From Nonomuraea jabiensis (GTDB lineage Bacteria > Actinomycetota > Actinomycetes > Streptosporangiales > Streptosporangiaceae): a DNA stretch of 64,000 nt. The stretch spans positions 496,001 to 560,000 of the forward strand of contig NZ_JACHMB010000001.1 in assembly GCF_014204795.1 (NCBI RefSeq), given 5' to 3'. Numbering within the stretch: position 1 is the stretch's first letter; each line of letters starts with the position of its first letter. A program made the translations under genes and the position numbers. Shown here in pieces: positions 54,934-64,000 of this stretch. A model generated the notes under the pieces. It was not told the DNA's origin. It ran no database searches and saw only the letters and a program-made list of their open reading frames with translations.

Positions 54934-57900
54934 CTACCTGCTCACCTCTCCCAGCTCGTCACCCTCGGGAATGTCCGCGGGATCCGGCTCCGACGTGGTG
55001 AACGACCAAGCCGGAGCTCCGTAGAGCGGCACGAAGATCTGTCCGCCGCCCGGGAGGATCAGATTGATCTCGTTCTCCGTCTCTCGCATCGACTGGCCGA
55101 CAGTGAGGTCGCCCCACTTGCCGTCGCCTGCCATGTCGAGCAGCCCCACGAGCGGCTGCTTCTTGTAGGTTCCCTCGCGGTAGCCGAGCCGCGTGGAGCC
55201 GGTCTTCTTCAGCGTCCACAGGTCGACGATGACCTTCAGCCGTTCCAGCAGGTACTCGCGAGCTCTGCTCTCCCCTACGGCCTCCGCGCGAGCGAGGAAC
55301 CTGTTGGTGATGGCCTTGACGATCTCACCATCCAGCGGGACATCGTGCGCGTCTAGCTCCCGCGAGTACCCCTCGGCAGCTTGGCGCACCGCGGCGACGA
55401 AGGCGGCGGTGGCGCCGCGGTCGAGCGCCCGCCGCGTGAACGGCGTCACTGACAACGCCTCGACCTGGCGATAGAAGGTGGCGTGATAGTGCTCGAAGTC
55501 CTCGAAATGAGCAAGGTCACGGGGCCTGGACCAGTTGTACAACGTGAGCACCAGACCTGGCCTCTCCGAATCTCGTCCGACCCGAGAGGAGGCCTGGATG
55601 TACTCGGCGGTGTTCTTGGGCTGCCCGATGACCATCATCAGGCCGAAGCGGGAGACGTCCACGCCGACCTGCAGCATGGAGGTCGCCAGCGCGACGTCCA
55701 CGGGCAGGCTGCCGTCATCGTTGCGATCCGCCCATTTCCTGGCCAGTGGGTGGGGCTTGCGGCGCTTGTCGCGGTCCTTTTCCTTGAGCACGTCCGACCA
55801 TTCCGCGGGGATCTCGAGGCGGCGACGCGAGGTGTCGAGGTCGGGGTCGAAGCGGTGCTCCAGGCGGCGCAGTACCTCGCTGATGTCTCCGGACGAGATG
55901 CGCGACGTAAGCTCCTGTACGGCGAGCATCCCTGTCTTGCTCGCGATCCGGTTCGACAGTCCCTTGAGCCTGCCGTGCCGGCGTACGCGCGTGGTGACGT
56001 CGTCGTCGACGTAACGCCGCATCCCGGCGAGTTCCCTGGTGGCGTTGAAGTAGCCGACCAGCGTCATGTAGGGATCGGCGGGAGCCCCGTACTTGTCGAA
56101 GAGGGTCTGCCCCGCGATGAGCAGGATCTCCGCCAGGCGGATCTCGGCGGACTTGAGCCGTACGCCGTGCGCGCAGAGCCCGAGGTAGCGGCGGCCGGGG
56201 TGCTTGCGAGAGAGCGGGACCTGCCGGGAGAAGAAGGTGTCGCCGATGTCGATGACCTGCGGCGGGAAGATCGCCAGGTCCTTGCCGAACACGCCGAGCA
56301 CCTGGGCCTTGGCCCGCTTGGTGGTGGCCGTCGAAGCGACGATCTTGGGGCCGGTCTCCTGGCCATCCGGCAGCCGCCAGGTGCACAACTCCGCGATGGC
56401 GGTTTCGAACAGGCCCACCGTGGTCCCGAGTGCGCCGGAGATCAGGTGCAGCTCGTCCTGGATGATGAGGTCCGGAGGCCGCAGCCGGGTCACGGGCTCG
56501 CTCTGCGGGACGGCCGCAAGATCGTTCTTCTTGAAGTGTCTGTCGCCGCAGTCCGTCTTCAGGTCCAGGTCGTCGTGGCGGTAGCCGTGCCGCGGGCACC
56601 TCCGGGAGACCCGGCCGAAGAGCAGCCCGGCGTAACCCTTCCAGGGCAGCTGTGCGAGCTTGTCGACGGTCGCGATGACGAGGCTGGGCGCGTAACGGTA
56701 GATCTCCTCGTCGATGGTGAGGATCGGCAGACCCTCACGGTGGACGGCCAGGGCCGCCTTCAGGTCGTCACCCTCGCGGCCGGCGAACAGCTCGCGCAAC
56801 ATCGCATCCTCGCCCCGCTTGGAGAACGGGCAAGGGTCATCACCCTCTCCGCGACGGCAGTAGAGAAGGACACGGCGGCGGTCGGTGTCCGGATGAAGAT
56901 CTTTGTGGCCGGCCAGTTCCTCGCCGCACCACGGGCAGGTCAGAGTCTGCAGAACGTTGGTACGTTTGCCGTCGCCTGCCTGCCTGGCCTCGTGGATCTG
57001 GTCGACCGCCTCGCCGAACCAGTTGGGGGAGACACCCGCGCCCACCCACAGGCCAATCCGGAACGGCTCGGCTCCCCAGGCCGCCGGTTCCTTCCTGCGC
57101 AGCACCTCGGCCGCGCAGATCAGCGCCGCAGCGCGCTGGAACTGCTGTGCGGTCAGGAGCCGCAGGGTGTAGCGCATGAGCACGGCCACGCCTGCCGACC
57201 CGTCCCGGGTGTCCGCACCCGAACCGAGCTTCCCCTGCAGTCTTCTGATGGCGAGTGTGAACGCGGTCAGCCCCAGGTACGCCTCGGTCTTGCCACCGCC
57301 GGTGGGGAAGAACAGCAGGTCCACCAGTCCCGTACGGTCCGCCGCCCGCTCCGCGTGTCCGGGGTCGGCCAGTGCCGGCAGGTTGAGCAAGACGAAGGCG
57401 AGCTGGAACGGGCGCCAGGATGCCTCGCTCGGACCGCGGCTCTCGACCTCGGCCAGCGCCTGCTCATACCCCCAGCCTTTCTCTTGCCGGAGTTTGGCGG
57501 CGGTGCTGTGGCGACGCTGGTCGGCCATGGCCGCGTTGGCGAAGCGGAAAGCACGGAGCGCATGCTCGTGGCCGGGATGGCTCGGATCGGTCAACAGCTC
57601 GACGCCCTTCTGGACGCGCTGGGCGATCAGCCTGGCCTCGAAGACCGCCTTCTCCGCAGTCTTGCGCAGGGCTTCGGGCACGTCGCTGCGGCGTGCCTGG
57701 GTGTCGAGCCAGGCCAGGTAGCCGTCCGCCAGCGGTGACAGACCCTGCTTCAGCCGGTCGAGGTCCGCCGTGGCCAGCTCGTCCATGGAGAGCTCGACGC
57801 CGCCGAGCCCGTCGCTCGCGGCGATCGTGGCGGGCACGTCGTGGTAGGGAATCCAGGTGGTGACCAGCTCGTGCGCGACACGCTCGTCGTCACGCACCTT

Positions 57901-58806
57901 CGCGTGCACCGCTACGTTGCGCCCGGAGGCATAACGGCGGTGGTTGCGATAGAGCAACCGCAGGTGCTTCTCCTCGAAGTCCTCGCTGCCCCACTGGCTG
58001 TCGCCGTCAAGGGGATCGTCGATCGGCAGGAAGATCGCCGCGTCTCCGTCGAGGGCACGAACCCGCAGCTCCGCTTGGAACAGCCACGCTGTGTCGGGAT
58101 TGCTCTCCGGCTCCGGCTGGGCATTGACCAGCGTGAGCTCCACGACCCGCCGGTCGTTGGGCTGCGACCGCACCGCCACCGCCAGGTAGACGCCCTGCTC
58201 GCCGCCGGTCAGCGGCACGTGGTAAGTCGGCTCCCCGTCGAGGCGGATCTCCTTGTCCGCGCTGATCGGCTGGCGCGCCCAGGTGCTGACCTTCTTGCCG
58301 TCCTCGAGCTCGATCTCCGTCTTGGCGTACCGGCCCCACGAGACGGTGACCGAGACGGCGTCCACGCGGGCCGGGACCGCGAAGGACAGCCCCATGGAGG
58401 AAGCCCAGATGCGGCCCAGGTTCTGCGGGGTCAGCTTGTCGCTGAGCTCGGCGTCGCGGGCGTCGCCGCTCACCCCGGTCTCGGTGTCAGGTACCTCGCC
58501 TGCCTCTTCCCGCGCCGACTTCGGCGTGTGCTTCGGGCCGAGCATGCCCAGCAGGTACCGCTCCCTGGGGCCCGCTGCCCGATGCGAGAACGCCTCCAGG
58601 TCGCCGCCCCATGGGCCGAGCAGGTCAAGCCGGACCAGCTTCTCGAACTCCTCACGTACCTGGAAGGAGTCGGCCTCCGCGAACTGCTGCTGGGCGTCGA
58701 GGGGCACGCCGGGGTCCTGCTCTGGCACGGCCGATGCGGGGGCGAGGTCGAGTGTTTGCTGCCTGTTCCCCAGGTCGGGGAAGAGGTCACCCTGGTCGTC
58801 AATCAA
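54934..58806 (-). CDS. drmA: DISARM helicase DrmA
   Basis: 1290 residues. Helicase motif I FFPTGGGKTEAYLG (about 503), DELH box IIQDELHLISGALG (about 784), motif VI YIQASSRVGRDSERPG (about 1073) and a DUF1998-associated C-terminus. The likely start is a TTG overlapping the drmMI stop (TTTTGATTG), since no better in-frame start is near. In known DISARM the DrmAB complex binds DNA with a 5' single-stranded overhang and is central to restriction. Confidence 0.93.
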   Translation of the reverse strand: MIDDQGDLFPDLGNRQQTLDLAPASAVPEQDPGVPLDAQQQFAEADSFQVREEFEKLVRLDLLGPWGGDLEAFSHRAAGPRERYLLGMLGPKHTPKSAREEAGEVPDTETGVSGDARDAELSDKLTPQNLGRIWASSMGLSFAVPARVDAVSVTVSWGRYAKTEIELEDGKKVSTWARQPISADKEIRLDGEPTYHVPLTGGEQGVYLAVAVRSQPNDRRVVELTLVNAQPEPESNPDTAWLFQAELRVRALDGDAAIFLPIDDPLDGDSQWGSEDFEEKHLRLLYRNHRRYASGRNVAVHAKVRDDERVAHELVTTWIPYHDVPATIAASDGLGGVELSMDELATADLDRLKQGLSPLADGYLAWLDTQARRSDVPEALRKTAEKAVFEARLIAQRVQKGVELLTDPSHPGHEHALRAFRFANAAMADQRRHSTAAKLRQEKGWGYEQALAEVESRGPSEASWRPFQLAFVLLNLPALADPGHAERAADRTGLVDLLFFPTGGGKTEAYLGLTAFTLAIRRLQGKLGSGADTRDGSAGVAVLMRYTLRLLTAQQFQRAAALICAAEVLRRKEPAAWGAEPFRIGLWVGAGVSPNWFGEAVDQIHEARQAGDGKRTNVLQTLTCPWCGEELAGHKDLHPDTDRRRVLLYCRRGEGDDPCPFSKRGEDAMLRELFAGREGDDLKAALAVHREGLPILTIDEEIYRYAPSLVIATVDKLAQLPWKGYAGLLFGRVSRRCPRHGYRHDDLDLKTDCGDRHFKKNDLAAVPQSEPVTRLRPPDLIIQDELHLISGALGTTVGLFETAIAELCTWRLPDGQETGPKIVASTATTKRAKAQVLGVFGKDLAIFPPQVIDIGDTFFSRQVPLSRKHPGRRYLGLCAHGVRLKSAEIRLAEILLIAGQTLFDKYGAPADPYMTLVGYFNATRELAGMRRYVDDDVTTRVRRHGRLKGLSNRIASKTGMLAVQELTSRISSGDISEVLRRLEHRFDPDLDTSRRRLEIPAEWSDVLKEKDRDKRRKPHPLARKWADRNDDGSLPVDVALATSMLQVGVDVSRFGLMMVIGQPKNTAEYIQASSRVGRDSERPGLVLTLYNWSRPRDLAHFEDFEHYHATFYRQVEALSVTPFTRRALDRGATAAFVAAVRQAAEGYSRELDAHDVPLDGEIVKAITNRFLARAEAVGESRAREYLLERLKVIVDLWTLKKTGSTRLGYREGTYKKQPLVGLLDMAGDGKWGDLTVGQSMRETENEINLILPGGGQIFVPLYGAPAWSFTTSEPDPADIPEGDELGEVSR

Positions 58807-61800
58807 AACAGGCGTCCTTCGGGTTCAGCCTTCGCCGGCTTGTTCGCGGCTTTCGGACGGGGGGCCTTCTTTCCCTGCTTGTCGTGTAGGCCTGCCTTGA
58901 CCTCTTCGGCGTAGCGGGCGTGGTTGAGCTCCAGCAGGCGGTCCACAAGTTCCCGCTGCACGGCCGGGCCAACGGTGAAGCGGGTCTCGCGGGCCACTGG
59001 GTGACGGCCGTGATCGAGTTTGTCGAGAAGATCGGTCCAGCCGTAGGCGCGGCAGACCGCTTCGTCGATGGCGACGTGGATGCGGCGGAGCTCGGCGATG
59101 TCATCGTCGGTGTTGGTCGGGTTGTTGACCATGTTGTAGGTGGTGGTGAGGCCGGCCTGGCGGGAGAGCATGAGGTCGCGGCGATAGGCGTCGAGACGGG
59201 CACCGAGGTCGCGCATCTCCTGCGTGAGCTCAGGGAGGGGCAGGGTCTCGAACACGTCGGAAGGCGTGTAGCGGACTCGGGTCTCCAGGGTGGATGCACG
59301 GGTGAGGGCCCACCAGTAGTGCGGGGCGCTCGATAGCAGAGCCAGCATCGCCGTGTCGTCGGTCGCGAAGACGCCGAGCATGTGCGAGAAGACCTGCCCG
59401 GTCGGCACCATCACCGGCATCACGACCTTGCTCACCAGTGTGATCGTAATAACCCGCTCTAGCCCTTTTATGGTTGCATACAAGCTAGGTTTGTAGTCGC
59501 CGTAACGCCACCACCGTAGCCGGTGCGATTCGCGATTTACTTTCTCGCGCTCAGGCTTAACCAGGCGCAAAACCCGATTATAAGCAGCCTGATACTCCTT
59601 AGCCCGAGTCTCGTCCCAGTCCCGAAAATTCACTATGATACGACTAGCGGTAAGGTCAGGCCTAGAATTAAGATCTTGGCCGTTCAGGTACGGGAACAGC
59701 ACATCCGCTTCACGAGGACTCCGGGCGATGATTTCTTGTGCTTCATTTGACTCCATTGTAAAGCCCAGACCCACGACGATAGAACCTTGAAATGCGATCC
59801 CGGAACTCGCCTTAAGACGATACGGATTTCCCGTGACACGAGATTCCATCTCAAGAGATGGAGTGATACCGGCAACCGAAAGCCCGTCCAAGATCTTCTG
59901 ACTCTCTTCCGCGAGAGTAGAACTGGTCCAAACAGCACAATATTCCAAAACGGCACCGCTGGATGGCCACGGAGCACTCTTGATCGCTTGTCGTATAATA
60001 GTGCCGCGCTCGACAAGTCTGTCCAGGCCTACCTCTCGGCTGTCTCCTTGGGCAAGTGAATTTGTCGCGATGAGTCCAGCTTGCCCTCCTCCGTTCAGCA
60101 GGACATGGCCTCTGAGCATGAAATAGGCAACCAAATCAGCGTTGCCCTTCGCTCCTTGTGCTATGGCTGAGACCAGATACTCACGATAGGCCGAACCGCT
60201 TGATCCGCTGATTTTCTTGCCACCCAGGAACGGTGGGTTCCCAATCACCGCGTCGAATCCGGCTCCGTTCGTCCGCCTCTCATCGAACACCTCGGGAAAG
60301 ACCAGCGGCCAGTGGACCGGGTACCGCCCGAAAGACCCCGGTACCCGATCCGTCTCCAGCCATTGCTTCCGTTGGACCTGCTCTCTCAGCAAACCGTCCG
60401 GGTCACGCCGCACGCTGGCGCTGGCCAATGCCGATGCCTGCAGCGACGCCGCATCGAACCCACGTGCTCGGTTACGGTCGAGCGACCCCGGCACCGGATG
60501 GTCCGCCTTAAGCCGTCCCTGCTCAACCGCGTACGCCAGCGAGGCTCCCACCAGCAGGTCCGCGAACGACCGTGCCTGCGCTGTGTCCAACTCGATCTGC
60601 CCGAGGATGCTACGCTTCCTGGCCAGAGCCCCGAGCGGATCGTCCTCTTTGACCTCGATGCCGACCAGCGTCCGCCGCCGCTCGGCTACGTCCCCCAGCA
60701 GCGACCGCACGTCCTTCGTGAAGTCGACCGCCACGTCCTTGTAGAGCTTGCGCCCCCGCCTCGGATCGAGATGCATGTACTCCAACTGCTCTACCGAGGT
60801 GATCCCAAGCAGCGAGTCGCCAGCGACGAGTCGGTCGTCGAGGAACGTGAACGGCCGCCGCGGGTCCATGGAGACCAGCCACAACGACAGCTTGGCCATC
60901 TCCACGGCCATCGGATTGATATCCACCCCGTACAGGCAGTGCTCGATGACCTGCCGCCGGGCCTCGATCACGACGGGATCCTCGTCAGCGTCAAGCGCGC
61001 GGTCTGCCGTGCCGGAGACGTAGGCGGTGGCGCGCTCGTCGCCCTGCCGCGACCATGCCTCCACTAGGCGGTCCCCTAGATAGCGGGCGGCGGCGACCAG
61101 GAAGGCGGCCGAGCCCATCGCGATGTCGGCGACCTTGAGATCAAGGATCTCGTCGGCCGTCTTCGGCACCCACTGGCTGCGGTCGGCGGTCTGAAGCGGG
61201 CCGACTCGGTATACCAGCGGCTCAAGCGCCCCCTCGGCGACCTGCTGGGCGAGGTCGCGTGGCGTGTAGTGGGTGCCGGTGTTCTTGCGAAGCGAGGATT
61301 CTGTGACATACAGGGCGCCAGGCAGGATGACCGTGGGCTGGCCGCGCAGGTCGGCGCGGATGACCCCGTAGAACGGCAGCAGCCGCTCGGTCAGCTCGGC
61401 GTCTCCCTTGGTGACCGCGAGCAGCTTACTCCTGGCCTCCTCGGTCTCGACCGGGCCCATCGGCGCGAGTGCTTTCTCCACGGCCGACACGCTGCCAATG
61501 CCCGATTCCTTGCACTTCTCGGCCAGGTCACGGGGGGAGAGCCGTTCGAGGTCGCGTAGCCGTACCTCCTCCTCCAGACCTTCCGTGCCGACGAGACCGA
61601 CCACGACGTCGGTGGCGCGCAACCCCTCATAGGAGAGCAGGCCCTCGTAGACGTAGCCGATCTGCTCGACGTCCAGGGTACGGAAGCTGAGCTTGCGCCG
61701 CTCGCCCTTCTTCGCCTTGTCGCGGCTCTCGAAGTCGGGCACGTTCATGCTGCGGTTGGTGCGCTGCTTGCCCGCGCTGATCCAGACGTACTGCACGGCG

Positions 61801-62930
61801 CGGAGCATGTGCAGGACGGTGCGGTCGTCGACCGACAGCGGCAGCCAGGCGTATTGGTCGGGGTCGAACAGCGAGCCGTCGTGCGCGTGCATGGTCAGCT
61901 TCGGGTGGTCAACGCCCCGGTAGACGGCGTTGCACAGGGCGAGCAACCGGTGCCAGGCCGCGTAAGTGTGCTCCAGCTCGGTCTCCGAGCCGGCATTGGC
62001 CCGCTGCTCCAGTTCCTCGCACAGCCTCCCGGCGGAGTACGCCCGCAGGTAGAGGTCGTTGTCGGCGGGAAGCAAGCCTCGTTCCTCGGCGAAGAGCAGG
62101 AAGACCACTCGCATCATGACGGTGACCGCGCCCCGGTAGACGTCGTGCGGCGTGACGTCCCTCCCCAGACCCGGGCCGCCCCGATCGCGATCGGCGGCGT
62201 CGGCCCGGCCGATGGCGGCGACGAGAAGTTCGACCGCCTGGCGGACCTGGGAACCGAGCCGCTCGGTGATGACTTCCTGGTTGTCCTTGCTGGCCGCGAG
62301 CAGCGCAGGAAGCGTCTCGTCGTCGGTGACGCCGAGGAAACGCTCGCGGCTCAGCAGCGAGACGAAGGCGCGGACCACGACCAGCTCGGCCGCCTCGTTC
62401 CAGGCCATGGCGTCGAAGACCGCGGTAGTGGTCACGCTCTGCCGGGGCGCCCAGACCAGCGCCCAGCGCCGTCCGTCCGTCGCCAGGCCGAGCGGCACGT
62501 CGTGTACCCGGCACAGATGCGCCACGCGGTCGGCGGGGGTGGCCGCCCATTCCGAGCCGGGGATCCGCTTGACCGGGTCGCCCTCGCAGACCAGCCCGAG
62601 CAGCCGTCCGTTCATGGTGAAGTCCGGCACGAGGGTGGTGTCGTGCTCGGGCACGGCCACCTCGTACTTGCCGAGGTCCTCGGTCCGCAGCGCGTCGCCC
62701 CAGCTGAGCAGGTCGCGCAGAACGTAGTCGATCCAGGCGGCCCGGTCGCCGGAGCTCTGCCAGGCGCTGTGTCGAGAACGCAGCCGTTCGCGGTCCTGCT
62801 TGGTGAGCGCGTCCAGCGAGGGCCAGGTCTTCCGCAGCACCGGCAGGCTCAGGAAGGGACCGGAGACGTCGACCAGGCCAAGCCAGTCGAGGTGCTCCCG
62901 GTTGGGGTCTCGGGGCTTGCTGAACTTCAT
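58803..62930 (-). CDS. drmMI: DISARM adenine methyltransferase DrmMI
   Basis: 1375 residues, class 1 DISARM N6-adenine methylase. Motif I is VADIAMGSAAFLVAAARYLG (about 608) and motif IV FDAVIGNPPFLGGKK (about 897); THYTPRDLAQQVAEG is the usual segment before motif I. The large N-terminal region and the C-terminal target-recognition region (TLPLPELTQEMRDLGARLDA) match the size of this group. ATGA overlap with drmD. It marks host DNA so that DrmA/DrmB spare it. Confidence 0.92.
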   Translation of the reverse strand: MKFSKPRDPNREHLDWLGLVDVSGPFLSLPVLRKTWPSLDALTKQDRERLRSRHSAWQSSGDRAAWIDYVLRDLLSWGDALRTEDLGKYEVAVPEHDTTLVPDFTMNGRLLGLVCEGDPVKRIPGSEWAATPADRVAHLCRVHDVPLGLATDGRRWALVWAPRQSVTTTAVFDAMAWNEAAELVVVRAFVSLLSRERFLGVTDDETLPALLAASKDNQEVITERLGSQVRQAVELLVAAIGRADAADRDRGGPGLGRDVTPHDVYRGAVTVMMRVVFLLFAEERGLLPADNDLYLRAYSAGRLCEELEQRANAGSETELEHTYAAWHRLLALCNAVYRGVDHPKLTMHAHDGSLFDPDQYAWLPLSVDDRTVLHMLRAVQYVWISAGKQRTNRSMNVPDFESRDKAKKGERRKLSFRTLDVEQIGYVYEGLLSYEGLRATDVVVGLVGTEGLEEEVRLRDLERLSPRDLAEKCKESGIGSVSAVEKALAPMGPVETEEARSKLLAVTKGDAELTERLLPFYGVIRADLRGQPTVILPGALYVTESSLRKNTGTHYTPRDLAQQVAEGALEPLVYRVGPLQTADRSQWVPKTADEILDLKVADIAMGSAAFLVAAARYLGDRLVEAWSRQGDERATAYVSGTADRALDADEDPVVIEARRQVIEHCLYGVDINPMAVEMAKLSLWLVSMDPRRPFTFLDDRLVAGDSLLGITSVEQLEYMHLDPRRGRKLYKDVAVDFTKDVRSLLGDVAERRRTLVGIEVKEDDPLGALARKRSILGQIELDTAQARSFADLLVGASLAYAVEQGRLKADHPVPGSLDRNRARGFDAASLQASALASASVRRDPDGLLREQVQRKQWLETDRVPGSFGRYPVHWPLVFPEVFDERRTNGAGFDAVIGNPPFLGGKKISGSSGSAYREYLVSAIAQGAKGNADLVAYFMLRGHVLLNGGGQAGLIATNSLAQGDSREVGLDRLVERGTIIRQAIKSAPWPSSGAVLEYCAVWTSSTLAEESQKILDGLSVAGITPSLEMESRVTGNPYRLKASSGIAFQGSIVVGLGFTMESNEAQEIIARSPREADVLFPYLNGQDLNSRPDLTASRIIVNFRDWDETRAKEYQAAYNRVLRLVKPEREKVNRESHRLRWWRYGDYKPSLYATIKGLERVITITLVSKVVMPVMVPTGQVFSHMLGVFATDDTAMLALLSSAPHYWWALTRASTLETRVRYTPSDVFETLPLPELTQEMRDLGARLDAYRRDLMLSRQAGLTTTYNMVNNPTNTDDDIAELRRIHVAIDEAVCRAYGWTDLLDKLDHGRHPVARETRFTVGPAVQRELVDRLLELNHARYAEEVKAGLHDKQGKKAPRPKAANKPAKAEPEGRLF

Positions 62931-64000
62931 CGGGTAGCTGCCTCACGCTCGGGGACGACAAAGATCAACGCGACGGGGAAGGTGTGGGGGCGGGGGTCGG
63001 CGTAGCGGGCGGCGATCACTTCGAGCTCGCGGTCTCGTTCAACGGCGAGCTGCGCCAGGCGGTCCTGCCACGACTGCCTGTCCCGGCGGTACTGGGCCAG
63101 CTCGCGGGCGTCCTTGGTGATCTCGCTCAAGCTGATCAGCGCGTCGTCCTCATCCTCGGCGAGCTTGCCGCGCAGCGTCGCCTCGAACTCGCTCAAATTG
63201 GAGGTGATCGTGTTCTGCTCGGACTCCTGGCGCCGGGCGAGAACACCGGCCAGGGACTTCTCCCGGTCGGCCGAACGCGAGTAGACGGCGTCGAGCAGGC
63301 CCTCGCGGGCGCGGGGCCATGCCTCGGCCAGCCGGGAGCGCAGGTGGGCCGGAGCGGGGACCCCTTCGGCGAGCGCGTGGTCGAGGATCTCTCGCGTCTG
63401 GGTCAGCGAGGCGGCGCGGGCGAACCAGGGGTGGCGCTCGCGCAGCCATCCGCCGCTGTAGAGGATCTCCTCGTGCAGCAGGATGCCGTCGCCGCCGGCC
63501 ACGACGAAGCGCGAGTAGGCGCCGATGAAGACGCCTTCGAGGGCGGGGTGATCGCTGACGACCGCCGTCACGCGGTTCAGGTCTATCTCCGGGTTGGAGA
63601 CCGCGGCCCGCAGCAGACCGGTGGACATGGCCACCAGCGGATGGTTGAGGTGGGCAAGCACCACGTCGTCACGGACTCGGCCATCGGGATCACGGGTGGT
63701 GGCGGAGTCGAAGGTGATGGGCCTGCGCCGGGGCACGACGCCCTTGGCCAGGTCCTCGTCGGAGAGCTTCTCCAGCAGGCCGACGCTGCCTCGTTCCCAG
63801 GATCCGGTGAGAATCGGGACCTCCCAGAAGCCCTCCGCGAGATGCCGTTCGTCCGCGTGCGGCCGCAGCGGCTGCTGGCGGGTCAGCTGAAGAGCTGTGT
63901 CCACGACCCGCTTGACGTTGGCCGGTGTGATGCGCAGCTCGTCGATGGTGCGGTCGAGGTTGGCACGCAGCTTGCGCACCTGCTCGGGCAGGTCATGCTC
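62927..64000 (-). CDS. drmD: DISARM SNF2-type helicase DrmD, C-terminal part (runs off the window)
   Basis: The frame is open through the right edge (EHDLPEQVRKLRANLDR at the border). The visible ~357 residues are the C-terminal accessory region: DLNRVTAVVSDHPALEGVFI, LLHEEILYSGGWLRERHPWF and a coiled-coil stretch (RKLAEDEDDAL-like, WQDRLAQLAVERDRELEVIA). The SNF2 ATPase motifs should lie beyond 64000. Identity rests on order: drmD directly precedes drmMI in class 1 DISARM. Confidence 0.82.
   Translation of the reverse strand, partial: EHDLPEQVRKLRANLDRTIDELRITPANVKRVVDTALQLTRQQPLRPHADERHLAEGFWEVPILTGSWERGSVGLLEKLSDEDLAKGVVPRRRPITFDSATTRDPDGRVRDDVVLAHLNHPLVAMSTGLLRAAVSNPEIDLNRVTAVVSDHPALEGVFIGAYSRFVVAGGDGILLHEEILYSGGWLRERHPWFARAASLTQTREILDHALAEGVPAPAHLRSRLAEAWPRAREGLLDAVYSRSADREKSLAGVLARRQESEQNTITSNLSEFEATLRGKLAEDEDDALISLSEITKDARELAQYRRDRQSWQDRLAQLAVERDRELEVIAARYADPRPHTFPVALIFVVPEREAATR

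Noticed and set aside
55483..57738. 751-codon open frame on the plus strand
   Set aside because: It lies fully antisense to drmA, has no recognisable domains and has the Val/Gly/Arg-rich composition of a high-GC shadow.
61809..63005. 398-codon plus-strand frame
   Set aside because: Antisense to drmMI and drmD, without domain features.
1..64000. CRISPR arrays and phage structural genes
   Set aside because: No regularly spaced short repeats, Cas-like proteins, capsid, portal or terminase-like sequences were seen.

Overview
This is high-GC DNA with dense, mostly GC3-rich coding. Ser/Thr kinases, an Rhs toxin with a HINT domain, a WXG100 gene, an ABC-2 drug exporter and a STAND-WD40 protein point to a filamentous actinomycete. 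A Streptomyces or Streptosporangiales-type genome is my inference; nothing here fixes the genus. No rRNA, intact tRNA, CRISPR array or housekeeping gene is visible, so this looks like an accessory island.

Left part (1-18.5 kb): mobile DNA and polymorphic toxins. Two IS5-type transposase genes (47-811, 13849-14619) each sit just before a copy of the same ~180-bp segment, which begins with the 3' half of a tRNA-Arg(CCU)-like gene (1206-1251 and, degraded, 14850-14877). Between the copies are a 2223-residue secreted Rhs/HINT toxin (6779-13450) and two small downstream genes that are plausible immunity genes. These two genes are separated by a three-deep nest of insertion sequences: an IS3 element split by an IS110 element, itself split by another IS3 element. 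A complete IS3 element with inverted repeats and a 3-bp target duplication lies at 15178-16498. Next to it is a WXG100 gene followed by a toxin-carrier gene that has lost its toxin domain. Fragments of an alpha/beta hydrolase and an ECF sigma factor follow.

Middle (18.5-41.5 kb): a compact operon of a TetR regulator with a large palindromic operator, an ABC-2 exporter and a PPM1-type methyltransferase; a broken quinone oxidoreductase and a broken IS; a PD-(D/E)XK nuclease gene; and a HEAT-repeat gene with a G-tract frameshift. Then comes a two-gene set in which a small helical protein ends, and the adjacent STAND-WD40 ATPase begins, with the same amyloid-like motif (GRV[F/Y]QAGRDQH). A membrane protein, a histidine kinase and a LuxR response regulator form the next operon. 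Several decayed genes follow: a tandem paralogue and a second histidine kinase/regulator pair interrupted by an IS scar.

Right part (41.5-64 kb): a defence island. A class 1 DISARM operon runs leftward (drmD, partial at the window edge, then drmMI, drmA, drmB, drmC) with 1-4 nt overlaps or abutting genes. It continues, after 40 nt, into a sixth gene encoding an HTH / methylase-like / target-recognition fusion whose catalytic NPPY motif reads IPPY. A membrane Ser/Thr kinase converges on that gene. Divergent from the kinase is a four-gene leftward operon: a Ser/Thr kinase with a helical-repeat tail, a UvrD-type helicase with a RelE-like N-terminus, a GmrSD-like DUF262/DUF1524 nuclease and a two-helix membrane protein. 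I do not recognise this four-gene combination as a named system. It and the amyloid-motif STAND pair are the best candidates for undescribed biology here.
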